DNA from: Akebia trifoliata | Taxonomy: Eukaryota; Streptophyta; Magnoliopsida; Ranunculales; Lardizabalaceae | Assembly: GCA_017979445.1 (NCBI GenBank) | Contig: CM030716.1 | Location: 13,553,611 to 13,617,610 of the forward strand | DNA: 64,000 nucleotides | Reading direction: 5' to 3' | In this document: positions 37,901 through 49,900 of the stretch, in pieces | Position numbering within the stretch: position 1 is the stretch's first letter | Layout of the letters: each line of letters starts with the position of its first letter | Notes under the pieces: model-generated | Seen by the model: the letters and a program-made list of their open reading frames with translations, nothing else | Database searches by the model: none | Told to the model about the DNA's origin: nothing | Made by a program: the position numbers and the translations under genes

Positions 37901-40900
37901 GAATTTCTCAGCCCTTAGAAACCCATCCAAATCCCATTGAATAGCCTAGGTCATCTAAAAGATACAAGATAACCAACCAAAGCACGAAAGCCAAGATCTT
38001 TTCTTCTTAAGGTGAATCCTAAAGATATTTAGGGTAAAGTCAACCAAACACTTGGATTTAAAACTTGTTCTTTTGATTGCTACACCATATTGGAGACAAA
38101 TGTAGGATTCTCTACACCATATTCGAGCCAAATGCATTTAAATTAGGGTTATGTTTAGTTATGTAAGTTTCATAATCAAGATTTACTGCATTTGTTAAAA
38201 ATTAGGGTGGAAAAAACCCTAATTTCTAAAATTATTTTAATGCCCACTGTTGTGCATGAATATGTGATACATATTTTCCTGATTTATGAGCTGAATTGAT
38301 GCAATCAGATCTGAAAATTGAGACTAATTTGTGTGAAAACTTCTAAAGAAGTTGAGAAATTAAGTTGGAAGAGCAAACTCTCTCTAGAATCTATTTCATT
38401 CAACTAAAAATTGTTTTACAACTACAATCGATGGCCTATTTATAGGCAAAACAGAAACAACTACATTACCCTTACATGAACACTTAAAGTAACAAAAGGA
38501 AATTAACGATACAGACTAACTCCAACAACTAACTAGCTATTAACTAACAAAATAACTAACTTGGACTGCATCATTCTCCCATCCTTAAAAGAACTTGACC
38601 ACAAGTTAGGCGACATAATAAGGTAGCAAATGGTGTTCATTAAACACATTAGATGTATTTAAATGCTGAGGAATCTCCACCCTGTAAGCATTATCATTGA
38701 TGCACTCCAATATCTTGCAAGGTCCCACTTTGCGAACTTTAAGTTTGGTGTATAAGCCACCCAGCTGCCTATCTTTGCTAAAAACCACCCAAACCAAGTC
38801 GCCTACATATTACACAACTCTCCTCTTGTCAAGATCAGCAGCTTCCTAGTATTTGTTGTTCAAACTTTCAATTTGTAATTTGATTTGTGCATGAAAATCC
38901 TTCATATAACACTGTCATAGCTTGCTCGTGGATTTCAGGCATATGTTTCACCATTTTTTCCACATATTTGCTTGCCCTACCCAAGTTCGGTAAAAGAACC
39001 AAATCTTGTTGAGTTCTAGAAAGTCATAATGCAAGGTCCATGCCAACATCAACCCCCACAATGGCTTAGGAATCGGTAATGACTTGTAAAGTCTCGTGTT
39101 TTGCGCTTGATCCCTTGAAGCCTAACAAATTTGACATCTCTCAACATATCATGTTACATCCCACCACAATTTGGGCCAAAAGTAATTTTCCGCTACTAAG
39201 GCCATTGCTTTGTCTTGCCCAAAGTGACTACCAAGTCCTCCATTATGAGGTTCCACAACAATATCTTGCCAAAGTGCGCAATCCACAATACATAGTTGAG
39301 TTCCTTTGAAAAAGAATCCATCATTCAATACATAGTCATCACACACCCCAATCTTGCAATTCTCCACAATTGAGCCAAAGTAGGCATTGTCCTCATACAC
39401 ATCCTCGAGGCAATCAAAACCAATAACTTCAGAAGTCAAGGTGTGCAAACACGATGAACATGTGGTGGACATGTTTGCAATGTCATCGTAAATAGTGGGC
39501 GTGGCCAAAACCTTGTCAATGACAAGACTTTTTACTTTCATCCAGTTTGGTAATTTCATCAAACACATCATACGCTTCTGCATCATAAATTGGTTCATCG
39601 TTGTAATCCACATGTTCCCCACTTCACCTTCATCCGGTCCGATAATCTCATCAAACATATCATGGGTAGTAAAATAGATGTTGGTTCTCAACCAATCTTC
39701 CTCATTTTCATGCTTGGGAGTAAGAAAGGTCTTCTTCATCATGAGTGTTAATCCCTCTTCTTCCTCAAGATCACCACCAATGTCCTCATTGGGAGGTTGA
39801 CCATAGATGGGTAGCTCTTTAGTTGGTTCGGATTCCACCATTTCCTCCAATAAAAGGGTCTTATTGCAAGGACCATTTGCCTTCTTACAGTTCGAAGACT
39901 TGTGTCCAGACTCACAACATTTATAGCACTTGAAGTTGCTACCTTGGAACTAATTTCCAACCCCAAATCGATTTGTATGGGACTAATTAGGGTAGTAGGG
40001 ATAGACCTTTCTTGTTATCCAACCTTGACAGCATTATTCTTATTCATACTCGAAGAGTTGTCAACATTGGTATCAACTCGAAATGGTTGTCTAACCCTAG
40101 AATTCCCTTGGGACTGTTTTCCATACCTTGGGATGCTCTTACTTTGTTGTTTTTCCACCAACAAAGCTCGATTATAGGCCTCCAAAACAGTTCACAAATT
40201 TTGTAGACTAAGGATATCTTGAATAGAGGCTCCAAGCCACTAAGATACCTTGCAACTATTGGAAACAATATATATATAAATATATATATTTCTACAATTC
40301 TTCTTGGTATCAAAGCCTAGAGGAACCATCTACCCCCTTTGGGCTCCCCTCTCTGGCTCGTGGGATCTTGAAGTCTCCTCTTCTCTTCTTTCATCTTCTT
40401 CCTCCCTTCATCAACAACCCTAGTTCTTAAGACCTAATAACCTAGCAGGAACTTTGTTAAAAGGTCTCCCCTTCAGGAGCTTTTTTTCTCATATTCCCTT
40501 GATCGCATGTTGTGATAGGGATTCAATCAAATTTTTCACATACTGCGATAATAATTTTTCACATGAGACTATCTCATCTTTGTGGTCAACACTCACTCAA
40601 ACATATGCATATGCTAGGAATGACTCAAGGATTTATTAGCTTTATAGACATAACCCAGACTACCCAAGGGACTCATAGTGTAACTAATTACTTTGGGTTT
40701 CTTCAGTCTCGTTGGGAAGAGCTTTCTCATTATGAGTCTATGACTGAATTGTCTGCAGAGGCAGTGGGGTATGTTGTTAAGAGGATTTCTCGACATCAGA
40801 TATATCAGTTTCTCATAGGTTTACGTCTTGAGTTTGAGGCATTTCAGACCCAAATTCTTAACAACCACCCTTTACCCTCTCTGTTTGAGACATTTGTGAC

Positions 40901-43900
40901 CATTAATAGTGATGAGCATCGTCGTCGTGTCGTTCCCTCTCAAGCCCCTGGTATTCTTTCTGCTTCAGCTATAGATCAGATGGCTCTAGCAGCAAATTTA
41001 GATTTTTTGGAAGTCATGGCCATAGAGGTCGTGGTCATGGTAAAGGAAGTGATCTTACTTGCAGCCAATGTGAGCATGGTTTTAAAACTCGGTTTCACTT
41101 CTCATCTCGTCCATGCCTGATTCCGAGTCGTCTCGAACAAGTTTTCCGATACGTTTGAGACGTTTCGTCCAAAATTTTCAAAAATGAACATGAGGTATTA
41201 AATCTCGTTATAAAAATTGACTTGTACATCCGTTTCGTCCATGCTTGATACCGAGACGGTTCAAACGATACATCTCGATCTTAGACGAGTTTTGAAACCA
41301 TAATTGTGAGAATATTGGCCATGAGAAGGCCCGCTATTTTCAGCTCTATCCTCATTTGTTGAGATCTTCTGCCACTCCATCTTTGGGGCATTCTGCTCCC
41401 CGTATTGCTATTGTGGAATCATCTTCAGTTCCTCCCTCTGATCCCTTTGCTTCTCTTGGCACTATTGATCTACATCAACTCCAGACCCAGATTGTCACTA
41501 TTGTACAAAATCAGATCCAGGCTCATACCCACTCATCTTCCACTGTGGCTTTAGTAACCATGCCTCTAGGTACATCCACTGCATTTCATGTCTCTCAGTC
41601 TGGTTTTCCTCCACTGACTTGGGTAATTGATTCTGGTGCCTCTAATCACATAACCGATGAGTCTACGCATTTTACTTCTTCCATTGTACTTGCTACTCAT
41701 AAGGAGGTTCGCTTTGCTGATGGATCCCTTACACCTATCCACAACAAGGGTACCATCTCTTTACCCTCTGGTGTTTCCCTTGATTTTGTGCTTTATGTTC
41801 TTAACCTATTACTCAACCTTTTGTCCGTGAGTAGTATTACCAAATCTTTAAATTGCTCTGTAACTTCCTATTCAGTGTATTTTTCAAAACCTAATTTCGA
41901 AGAAGATTTTGGGCAAGGGGTATGAGAGGGATGGGTTATACATGTTTGAACCTCAACCTATTGTTGTTCTGACTTCTATGCTTCCTCTTTCTGGAAACCA
42001 TACTTTTTCTTCTCAAACTTTAGATTTATGGCATGCTCACTTAGGACATGCTAATTTTCAACACTTCTACTCTTTATTTCCTGTTTTAAAAACTTCTTGT
42101 AGTGGACACAAGTTTCAGTGTCCTGTGTGAATTTTCTAAACACACACGTAGTTCTTATATTCCTTGCATGCATCAGTTTAATACAATATTTGATTTAGTT
42201 CATTTTAATGCGCGGGAGCCTTCCTCTGTTACTACTTTTAATGGTCATAGATATTATGTTATATTTATTAATAATTATTCTCATTGTACTTGGGTTAATT
42301 TGATACGTTCTCGTTCTGAGGTGCTCCCTATTTTTGTTAATTTTCTGAAAATATTCAAACCTAATACAACATCACTGTTAAATCTCTTAAACCTGACAAC
42401 AAAGGAGAATATATTTCTAATGAGATTCAATCCCATCTTCATGAGTATAGTATGCTTCACCAGTTGACTTGTCCCTACACACCTGAACAGAATGTGGTGG
42501 CGGAATGCAAGAATCACCACCTTATGAACATTATACACTATCTTCTTCGAGGGATGTATGTTCCCAAGTTATATTAGAATATAACAGTCCTCACTGTGGC
42601 TTTTCTCCTTAATTACTTTCCAAGTCACACATTAGGGTGACAGGTACCTCTTCATGTTCTTCGACCTGATAATACTCACTTACCCATTACACCTAGAGTC
42701 TTTGGGTGTACTTGTTTTGTTCAGGATAGGACTCCTCATCGCACGAAATTAGATGACATAGTTATTCATTGTGTTTTCTTGGGTTACTCTTCTATGTTAA
42801 GGGGGTATCATTGTTATGATCTCCTTTCTCATCGTGTAATTCATTCTTTGGATGTCACATTTTTTGAAAATGTCATTTTTTTCGTGCTACATCTTTGCAA
42901 CTCTTCCCCTTTGCAGGATTCTTCCCCTACAGTGTTATCCTCTCCGTTTTTCTCTTCATCTTCTTTGTAGAATCCATCTTCATCTTTGCCGCCTCTGAAG
43001 GTTTACTCTCATCGCCCTCACCCCTCTCCAACCTTGCCAACTTCCTCCTTAGACTTAAGTATACCTCCTTCTACACTTCATATTTCATCTATTTGCAACT
43101 CTCACTTACCTATTGCACTTCATAAAGGTAAGTTGGGGTGTATTACTAATCATCCTATTGCCCAGTTTGTTTCCTATTAGGGACTCTCTCCTTATCAAGC
43201 CTACCTTACTGCCACTAATCCTATTCGAGTTCTTCGATCTGTATCAGAGGCTTTGTGAGATCCTAAGTGGACTGGATCCATGACCGCTAAGATCGATGCT
43301 TTGTAGAAGAATCACACGTAGGAGCTTGTTCCCCTTTCCCTCTGAGGAGCGGACTGTTGGTTGTAAATGGATTTTCACTATCAAATATCTCACAGATGGC
43401 ACTGTCAATCAATACAACGCCCGCCTATTTGCTAAGGGATTTATGCAGACTCCAAGAAAGGATTTTGGTGCTACATTTTCCCCTGTAGCTAAACTTTTTA
43501 CTATCTGCCTCCTTATCTCTTTAGTTGTTTGTCATTCACGGCCTCTTTACTAGTTCGATGCAAAGAATGCATTTTTGAATTATGATCTGACTAAGGTTAT
43601 CTATATGTAACCCCCTCCCAGATTTCGTCTTCAGGGGAGTATCTTGGGAAAATATATCGTCTTCTCAAATCTCTATATGGGTTAAAGCAATCTCAGCGAG
43701 CTTGGTTTCAACGATTTTCTGAGGTCATTTTATCTATGGAATTTTTTAGATGCCACTCAGATCATACTTACTTTATTCGTCGAGGAGTGGATGGCCATTG
43801 CACCATTATTTTGATATATGTGGATGATATTATAGTGACTAGAGATGATGGACAGTGGATTGACAGGGTTAAGATGTTTTTAAGTCGTGTTTTTCATATT

Positions 43901-46900
43901 AAGGACTTGGTCCCCTCAAGCACTTCTTGGGAATAGGAGTGGCCCGCTCTTACCGTGGTATTTCGTTATCGTAGCGCAAATACACATTAGATCTTCTTCA
44001 AGACACTGGTATGCTTGGTTGTTGTCCTGCCTACTCTCCTATGGATCAAAATCATTACCTTCATGCCAAAGTTGGTAATCTATTATCTAATCCTTCTTAT
44101 CAGAGACTCGTAGGCCGCCTGATTTATCTGACTAACACAAGACCGAATTTGACCTTTGCAGTTAAGGTGGTCAGTCAGTTTATGTATGCCCCGTGCACCT
44201 TTCATCTTGATGTTTATCGTATCTTCGTTATTTGAAGTCTCGTCCTGGTAAGGACTTTTCTACTCTTCTACTGCCCAACCACATTTGTCCTGCTTCATTG
44301 ATGCTGATTATGTTGCTTCTCTTACAGATAAGAGATCTACCTCTGATTTTTGTACTTTTAATGGTAATAACCTAATCTCGTGGCAAAATAAGAAACAGAG
44401 TGTGATTTCTCGTTCTCTTGCTGAAGCTGAATATCATGTTATGGCCTTTGACACTTGTGAGCTTATTTGGCTAAGATCTTTGATGATGGAGCTAGGTTTT
44501 CTAGTCTCTGGTTCTTCCACTATGTTTTGTGATAACAAGTCTGCCATCATGCTTGCATCTGACATGATTCTTCACAAAAGAACCAAGCATATAGAGGTTG
44601 ATGTTCACTTTCTCAGAGAGAAAGTTTGATTTGACACCCTTCAGATAGTCTTTGTGTTTTCTTTAGAACAGCTTGAAGGGGAGTATTGGAAACACTAACG
44701 TTTATGTTTACTATTTTTTTGTTTTTCTCTTTTATTATTTACATGTAAGGGCGTTTACATCCATTTACTCTTTTATTAATATATATATTATCTGTCTACA
44801 ATTCTTCTACAACCATTTGTTCTTTGGTTTCGTTCAAATCAACTCTTACTACGAATTAATAGAACTCTTCAGTGTATTCAGCCACACTCCCATGTTGTTA
44901 AAGATTGTACAAGGCTTTATACATGGTTTGCATGTAATTGAAAGGAAGAAATTGCTCATTAAGCTTCGTCTTCATCTTGCACAAATCATTGACCTTCTAT
45001 TTACCTCTCCAAACTCAACTCTCTTGCAATTATTCTCACCATGCAGAAGCTCTTCTCTCAAGCTTGATGGCAACTAATTTCACTTTAACACCTTGAAAAC
45101 CCCATAATAATCGAAAAATCATTCAAGAGTATTTAAGCCAATCAACAAATTCATCAGGATTGAGGCTACCTTGAAATTCTGATAGAACTACCTTGAAACT
45201 ATTCTCCAATTGAAAATTACTATTCTGATTCATCCCAAAAGGATTTTCTAAATCGGAAGAGCTCAAGTTAGAATTTTCATCGTCTCCAAATATAGAATAA
45301 GGAGATTGAGGCCTTCGACGTTGCTCCATTAAAGGTTCAAGGCGCTAAACAATTTCAGTTAAAGCGTCAACTTCCCTTCAAAAGTGTTCAATCTCATCTT
45401 GCGGATTAGGACGGTGGTGCTATCACATTTTCTTCCAGATTAATAACAGCGTTGGCCCGTCCCTGCCACGCTAAGTTCGTCCTCGTCCTCATGGTTATTG
45501 ATTCCTTTCGAATATCCAATGGCACAACTTAAATAGTCAAACACCAAAATTTTCAGATCTGAAATCACAAATAGATCTGAAAATCTGCAACTTCAATGAA
45601 TCTGAAATTTGAAACAAATCAGAAATTGAAATAGATCTGAAAATCTACAATCTTCAACAGATCTGTAATTAGATTGAACTTCTCTCCAAATTAGATTAAA
45701 CTCCATTTGCTCTGATACCAAATTATGCAATCAGATCTAGAAATTTAAACTTATTTGTGTGAAAACATCAAAAGAAGTTGAGAAGTTAAGTTGGAAGAGA
45801 AAACTCTCTCTAGAATCTATTTCATTCAACTAAAAACTGATTTACAGCTACATTCGATGGCCTATTGTTACCAACCAACTACTCCAAAAGACTGATCTAT
45901 TGGAGAAGGAGAGAACTATGAATATAAGAGGGTCATGGGGCTTAACTAGGGTATAACTCACCCGAGCGTGGAGGAAAATATACACACAACATTCCCCCTC
46001 ACTCATAAGGATGGAAAGATTCGAACCCGTAACCTATACAAACCAGTGCTCTAATACCATGTTAACCAACCAACTACTCCAAAAGACCGATCTATTGACA
46101 AGAGGAGAACTATGAATATAAGAGGGTCACGAGGCTTAGCAGGGATATGACTCAACCGAGAGTGGAGGAAAATATACACTAAACACCTATTTATAGAGAA
46201 AACAGAAACATAACAGACTAAGTGAAATGACTACATTACCCTTACACGAACACTTGAAATAACAAAAGAAAACTAACAATACTAACTAACTATTTGATGT
46301 TGTTGATAACCAAAATAACAAAAAACTAAGTAACTTGGACTGCATCATGAATAAAGTGGCCTATTTTCAGGAAATGAAAAAGAATTTTTAAAAAGGTCAC
46401 AAAGTGAGTTATCTTCAGGAAATAAAAAGGAAGTTCGGAAATTTTTCAACCCATTTTTTAAAAATTAATACAAAAGGCTTTCATTAAAATAAAAACTTGT
46501 ACAAGACGTGTAAATCATACACACAATACTAGTTTATTATATAAATCAAATAGAAACAATTAGTTAGTTATTTATAGTCTTATTTTTTGTAATTAATAAA
46601 ATATGAATAATTTTTAATCAAAGTAAAATGTAAACTAAAAAACAAAAAATCTAGTGCATCCAATGTATGCATATACGTTGTGTTATAAGCATGTTAGTAT
46701 GTTCATCTCATCATTTATGGTCTAATTAATTGAGAACAAAGGTATTGCAAGAACTAAAAGTCGTAAAAAATTAAAAATGGGTAACTATGTGTCAGCATAG
46801 TTGTTAACACATTCTTTCTTTTTTTCCTTTTTTTTTTTTTTTTTTTTTTTTTGAAGATATTAACAGTTTCTTAAGTGCACCATTCATCCAAATGAAATAA

Positions 46901-49900
46901 GATTATAGAAGCAAGGCTCCAAAGAGACCAAGACTGATTCAAAATGAAGTTAAGAGTTTTCTAAAGCTGGTGGCAACTTAAAGGTGCAAGGTCATAGAAG
47001 AGGACTATTTAGTTAAATGACATTTTTTTTTGTTTTTTGTTTTTTGTTTTTCGGTATTTAACATAACATAATTTGTTAATTTTGATGAATAATTATGGCC
47101 ATTTTCGAACTGCTAAAGGCTTAGATACTAGAGCTAGTGCATCAAAGAACACTTGGACATTCATTTCCATACTACATATAGCTGTATTTTGCTCTTTAAG
47201 TACTTTAGGTAAACACGATTAGGATCATTTTGATGGATAGTTATATTTAGCAGCTAAGGTCTTAGATAGCTCAGCTAGTGTGCAACAGTACTATGGAGTA
47301 TGGACATTGATTTCCATACTCTATATAGTTATTTATTATGGTTTAATGGTTTATGGGAGTGTTTTCATGCTTGCTTTATCATTTGTTAACGTTTAAAAAA
47401 AATCACTGTATTTCCGTCATGCTTTTGAAATTGCATTATTTTCACACGACGTAAAAATGTCCCTTTTGTGAGAATCAAAATACACTGCAACATAGAAATT
47501 TACTGCCATGATGGGATATAACTGCATTAAAAACAAAGAGTGAATAAGTTGAGACTTTTGTTTCGGTCAAACTGGGAAAAAAAGACTTTCAGGTGCAATT
47601 ACAACTTTCAAGACAAAGACCTAAAAATGCATCATTGTCTTGCCAAAACATCATTTTTTAAAACAGATTCATTAGTGTGGCATAATAGTAAAGAGAGGGT
47701 GAAAATCAGAAGCAACTAATGAATCATTCACAAAGAATAAGCAAACAATTTATAATAAATGTACAAGTCAAAGGCATCATTCATACCTCTGCAGTCCGCA
47801 CCTCTTGAGCATATGTGGGAGATACTGTTGTTACAATGTTCGAGAAAACAACTGCACCCTGAAACATTGTAACATGTAAGAGAGAGAGATGATTTTTTAA
47901 GTTCCTTGAATTTTAACCAACTTAGAAATGCTTTACCTTAACAGGGTTGACTCTGTCATGTGATGAATTGTCCTGCATCCTATCTGGTCTATTTAGCTGG
48001 TAAACATCAAGGCCACAGGATGCCAATTCTGAAGGAGGGGCTGTACCCTGATATTCAAAATTGTGGCACGTAAAGCAAATTCTAGCTGAATTAAGACCTT
48101 TAGGTGCATATAGATCCCAATAAAGAGGTGCCTGGAAAAGCAAGAACATACTCGTTATAAATAATAAAAAATAACATAACTAATCCTATCTAGAGAGAAC
48201 TAAAGGTTATAATTAAGATTTTGCATGTTGTGTCCCTACAATAAACGCTGTCTGCCAGTCATGGCAATGGATTATATCTGGTTTCTTGCCAGCTTGAAGA
48301 AGCAACTCAAGTGCTGCACGGCAAAAATATGAGAAACGTTTGAAGTCATCATGCTCCCCATAAATTTGTCCTCTCCAAAAGAATTTCGTCGGATGCTGAG
48401 GCTCAATAAAATAGACAGGAAGACCTGAATCATCACAATTTTATTCAGAATGAACAATTTCAATCTATTATAAAAAGAAAAAGAAAAATAACAAATATTC
48501 TAAACCTTCAATTGTTCCAACCCAAACTTTATTTTTGAATAGTCGTCCATCAAAGTAAGACTCTAACACGACATCTAATACCTGCATGACAAGTTAAACA
48601 ATGAAAAATAGCTTATGAGTCCAAGAAGTTATTTTGTGAAAATAAGTAAACAAATAATCAAGCATATTGCATAAGTCTCTGCACCCCATTATACAACTAA
48701 CATACCTTTAAATCACTTATACGGTCATATTGCATGCAATCATATTTCGGAAGAACAATTTCCACAAGGTGTCCTTTCTTCTGCAGTGCTTTACCAAGAC
48801 CGGATACAACATCCCCCAAACCTCCAACCTTTAATATAGGCAATTAGTATTAGAATTTCAATGCAAGAACCAAGGAAGGTCTTATCAATGCACAAATGTA
48901 TAACTCCCCAGGAATTTCAATTGCACTTATATTCATCACTGTAGGAATTGGATTCAAGCTTTCCCCAGCCCCTTCTAATCAATGGACTCCTGACGTATAC
49001 GAAGAAATTGAAGAACTTACGAAACACAAATCTAGGCAATAGAAAAATGAAAAGGGATGGCATTTCAGTAACATAGCTAGTGAATCAGAATGATAATACC
49101 AACCTCATCAATAGAGCACAAGATACTAGATGGGTCAAATGTAAATGTTCTTCGGAAACATCTCGAGAAGTGTACATGCATCTATGATATGATGAGAATT
49201 TATCTCTAGGCAAAAAAAATTTTAATTTATTTATTTTTTGGTGTCTTGAAAAGCAATTTTTTGGCTAGTTAGAAATATGCAAGTGTCCACTTTGATGCGA
49301 GTTTCACGGTGATTCATGAGAAAGTCCTTTTTTATAAGTAGTTATATAATTATATTAAATATAGTGTACAATAGAAAGGGAAGACTTCCCACTAAAAACA
49401 ACAATGGCTCCTATTTCAAGTTTCCGACTATGAAGAGAACTTGGAGTTTGATATTAGTAAATTTTAATCCATCTTCTCTAAATGAACAACTATCTTAAGA
49501 GGTTTGAGTCAAGATGCTGCTGCTTTATCTTATCTTTCTTTTGACATAACCAACATGCTTTGAATATAGATGTCTTTGAAAGTAACTCCTTAAATGATGT
49601 TGAGTATCTACTTAAAAAAATATCGAGCTCCCACAATAAATATTTATCTTTTACATGGTAGATATAAGGGTATCAATGGGCCAGGCTGGCCTGCAGCCTA
49701 TCCTGCTGCAGACTGGGCTAGGCCTGTCTAGTTAGAGGAGCAGACTAAGATTTGGGGTTTACGCCCAACAAGGCCTCTGCAAATCCCAACCCACAAGTTG
49801 GCCCAAATGCAGTTGAGTCACGCTAGAGGCAAGCCAGAATTGAGTTTACTAAATGCCCAGCACAATTAATAATAAATGGACTGGGCTTATGCTACGTTAT

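Larger units (their letters stand above)
40257..44808 (+). mobile_element. Ty1/Copia element inserted in the Gypsy gag gene
   Basis: Both LTRs begin TATTGGAAACA (TG mutated to TA). The 3' LTR is 44684-44808 (125 bp). The 5' copy is only about 48 bp (40257-40304), apparently shortened to an AT-rich core. The primer-binding site TGGTATCAAAGCC follows at 40305-40317 and the tract GAAGGGGAG precedes the 3' LTR. The duplication is GCAAC on the left and ACAAC on the right, one change apart. Joining the flanks restores the Gypsy gag frame across LNETKEQMV and ARYLSGL, confirming the ends. Confidence 0.9.
38297..46347 (-). mobile_element. Ty3/Gypsy element in SS4 intron 10, hosting Copia and miniature LTR insertions
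   Basis: A perfect 5-bp duplication, TGAAT, flanks it (38292-38296 and 46348-46352). The 3' LTR is 38297-38573 (277 bp). The 5' LTR is 45724-46347, enlarged by the insertion at 45866-46185. LTR ends are TGATGCA and TGCATCA in perfect inverted form at the outer edges. The primer-binding site TGGTATCAGAGCA lies at about 45709-45721 and a polypurine tract AAGGATGGGAGAA abuts the 3' LTR. It has the same transcriptional orientation as SS4. The interior encodes gag, a protease remnant and integrase, but reverse transcriptase and RNase H are missing. A Copia element sits in its gag gene. Confidence 0.93.
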
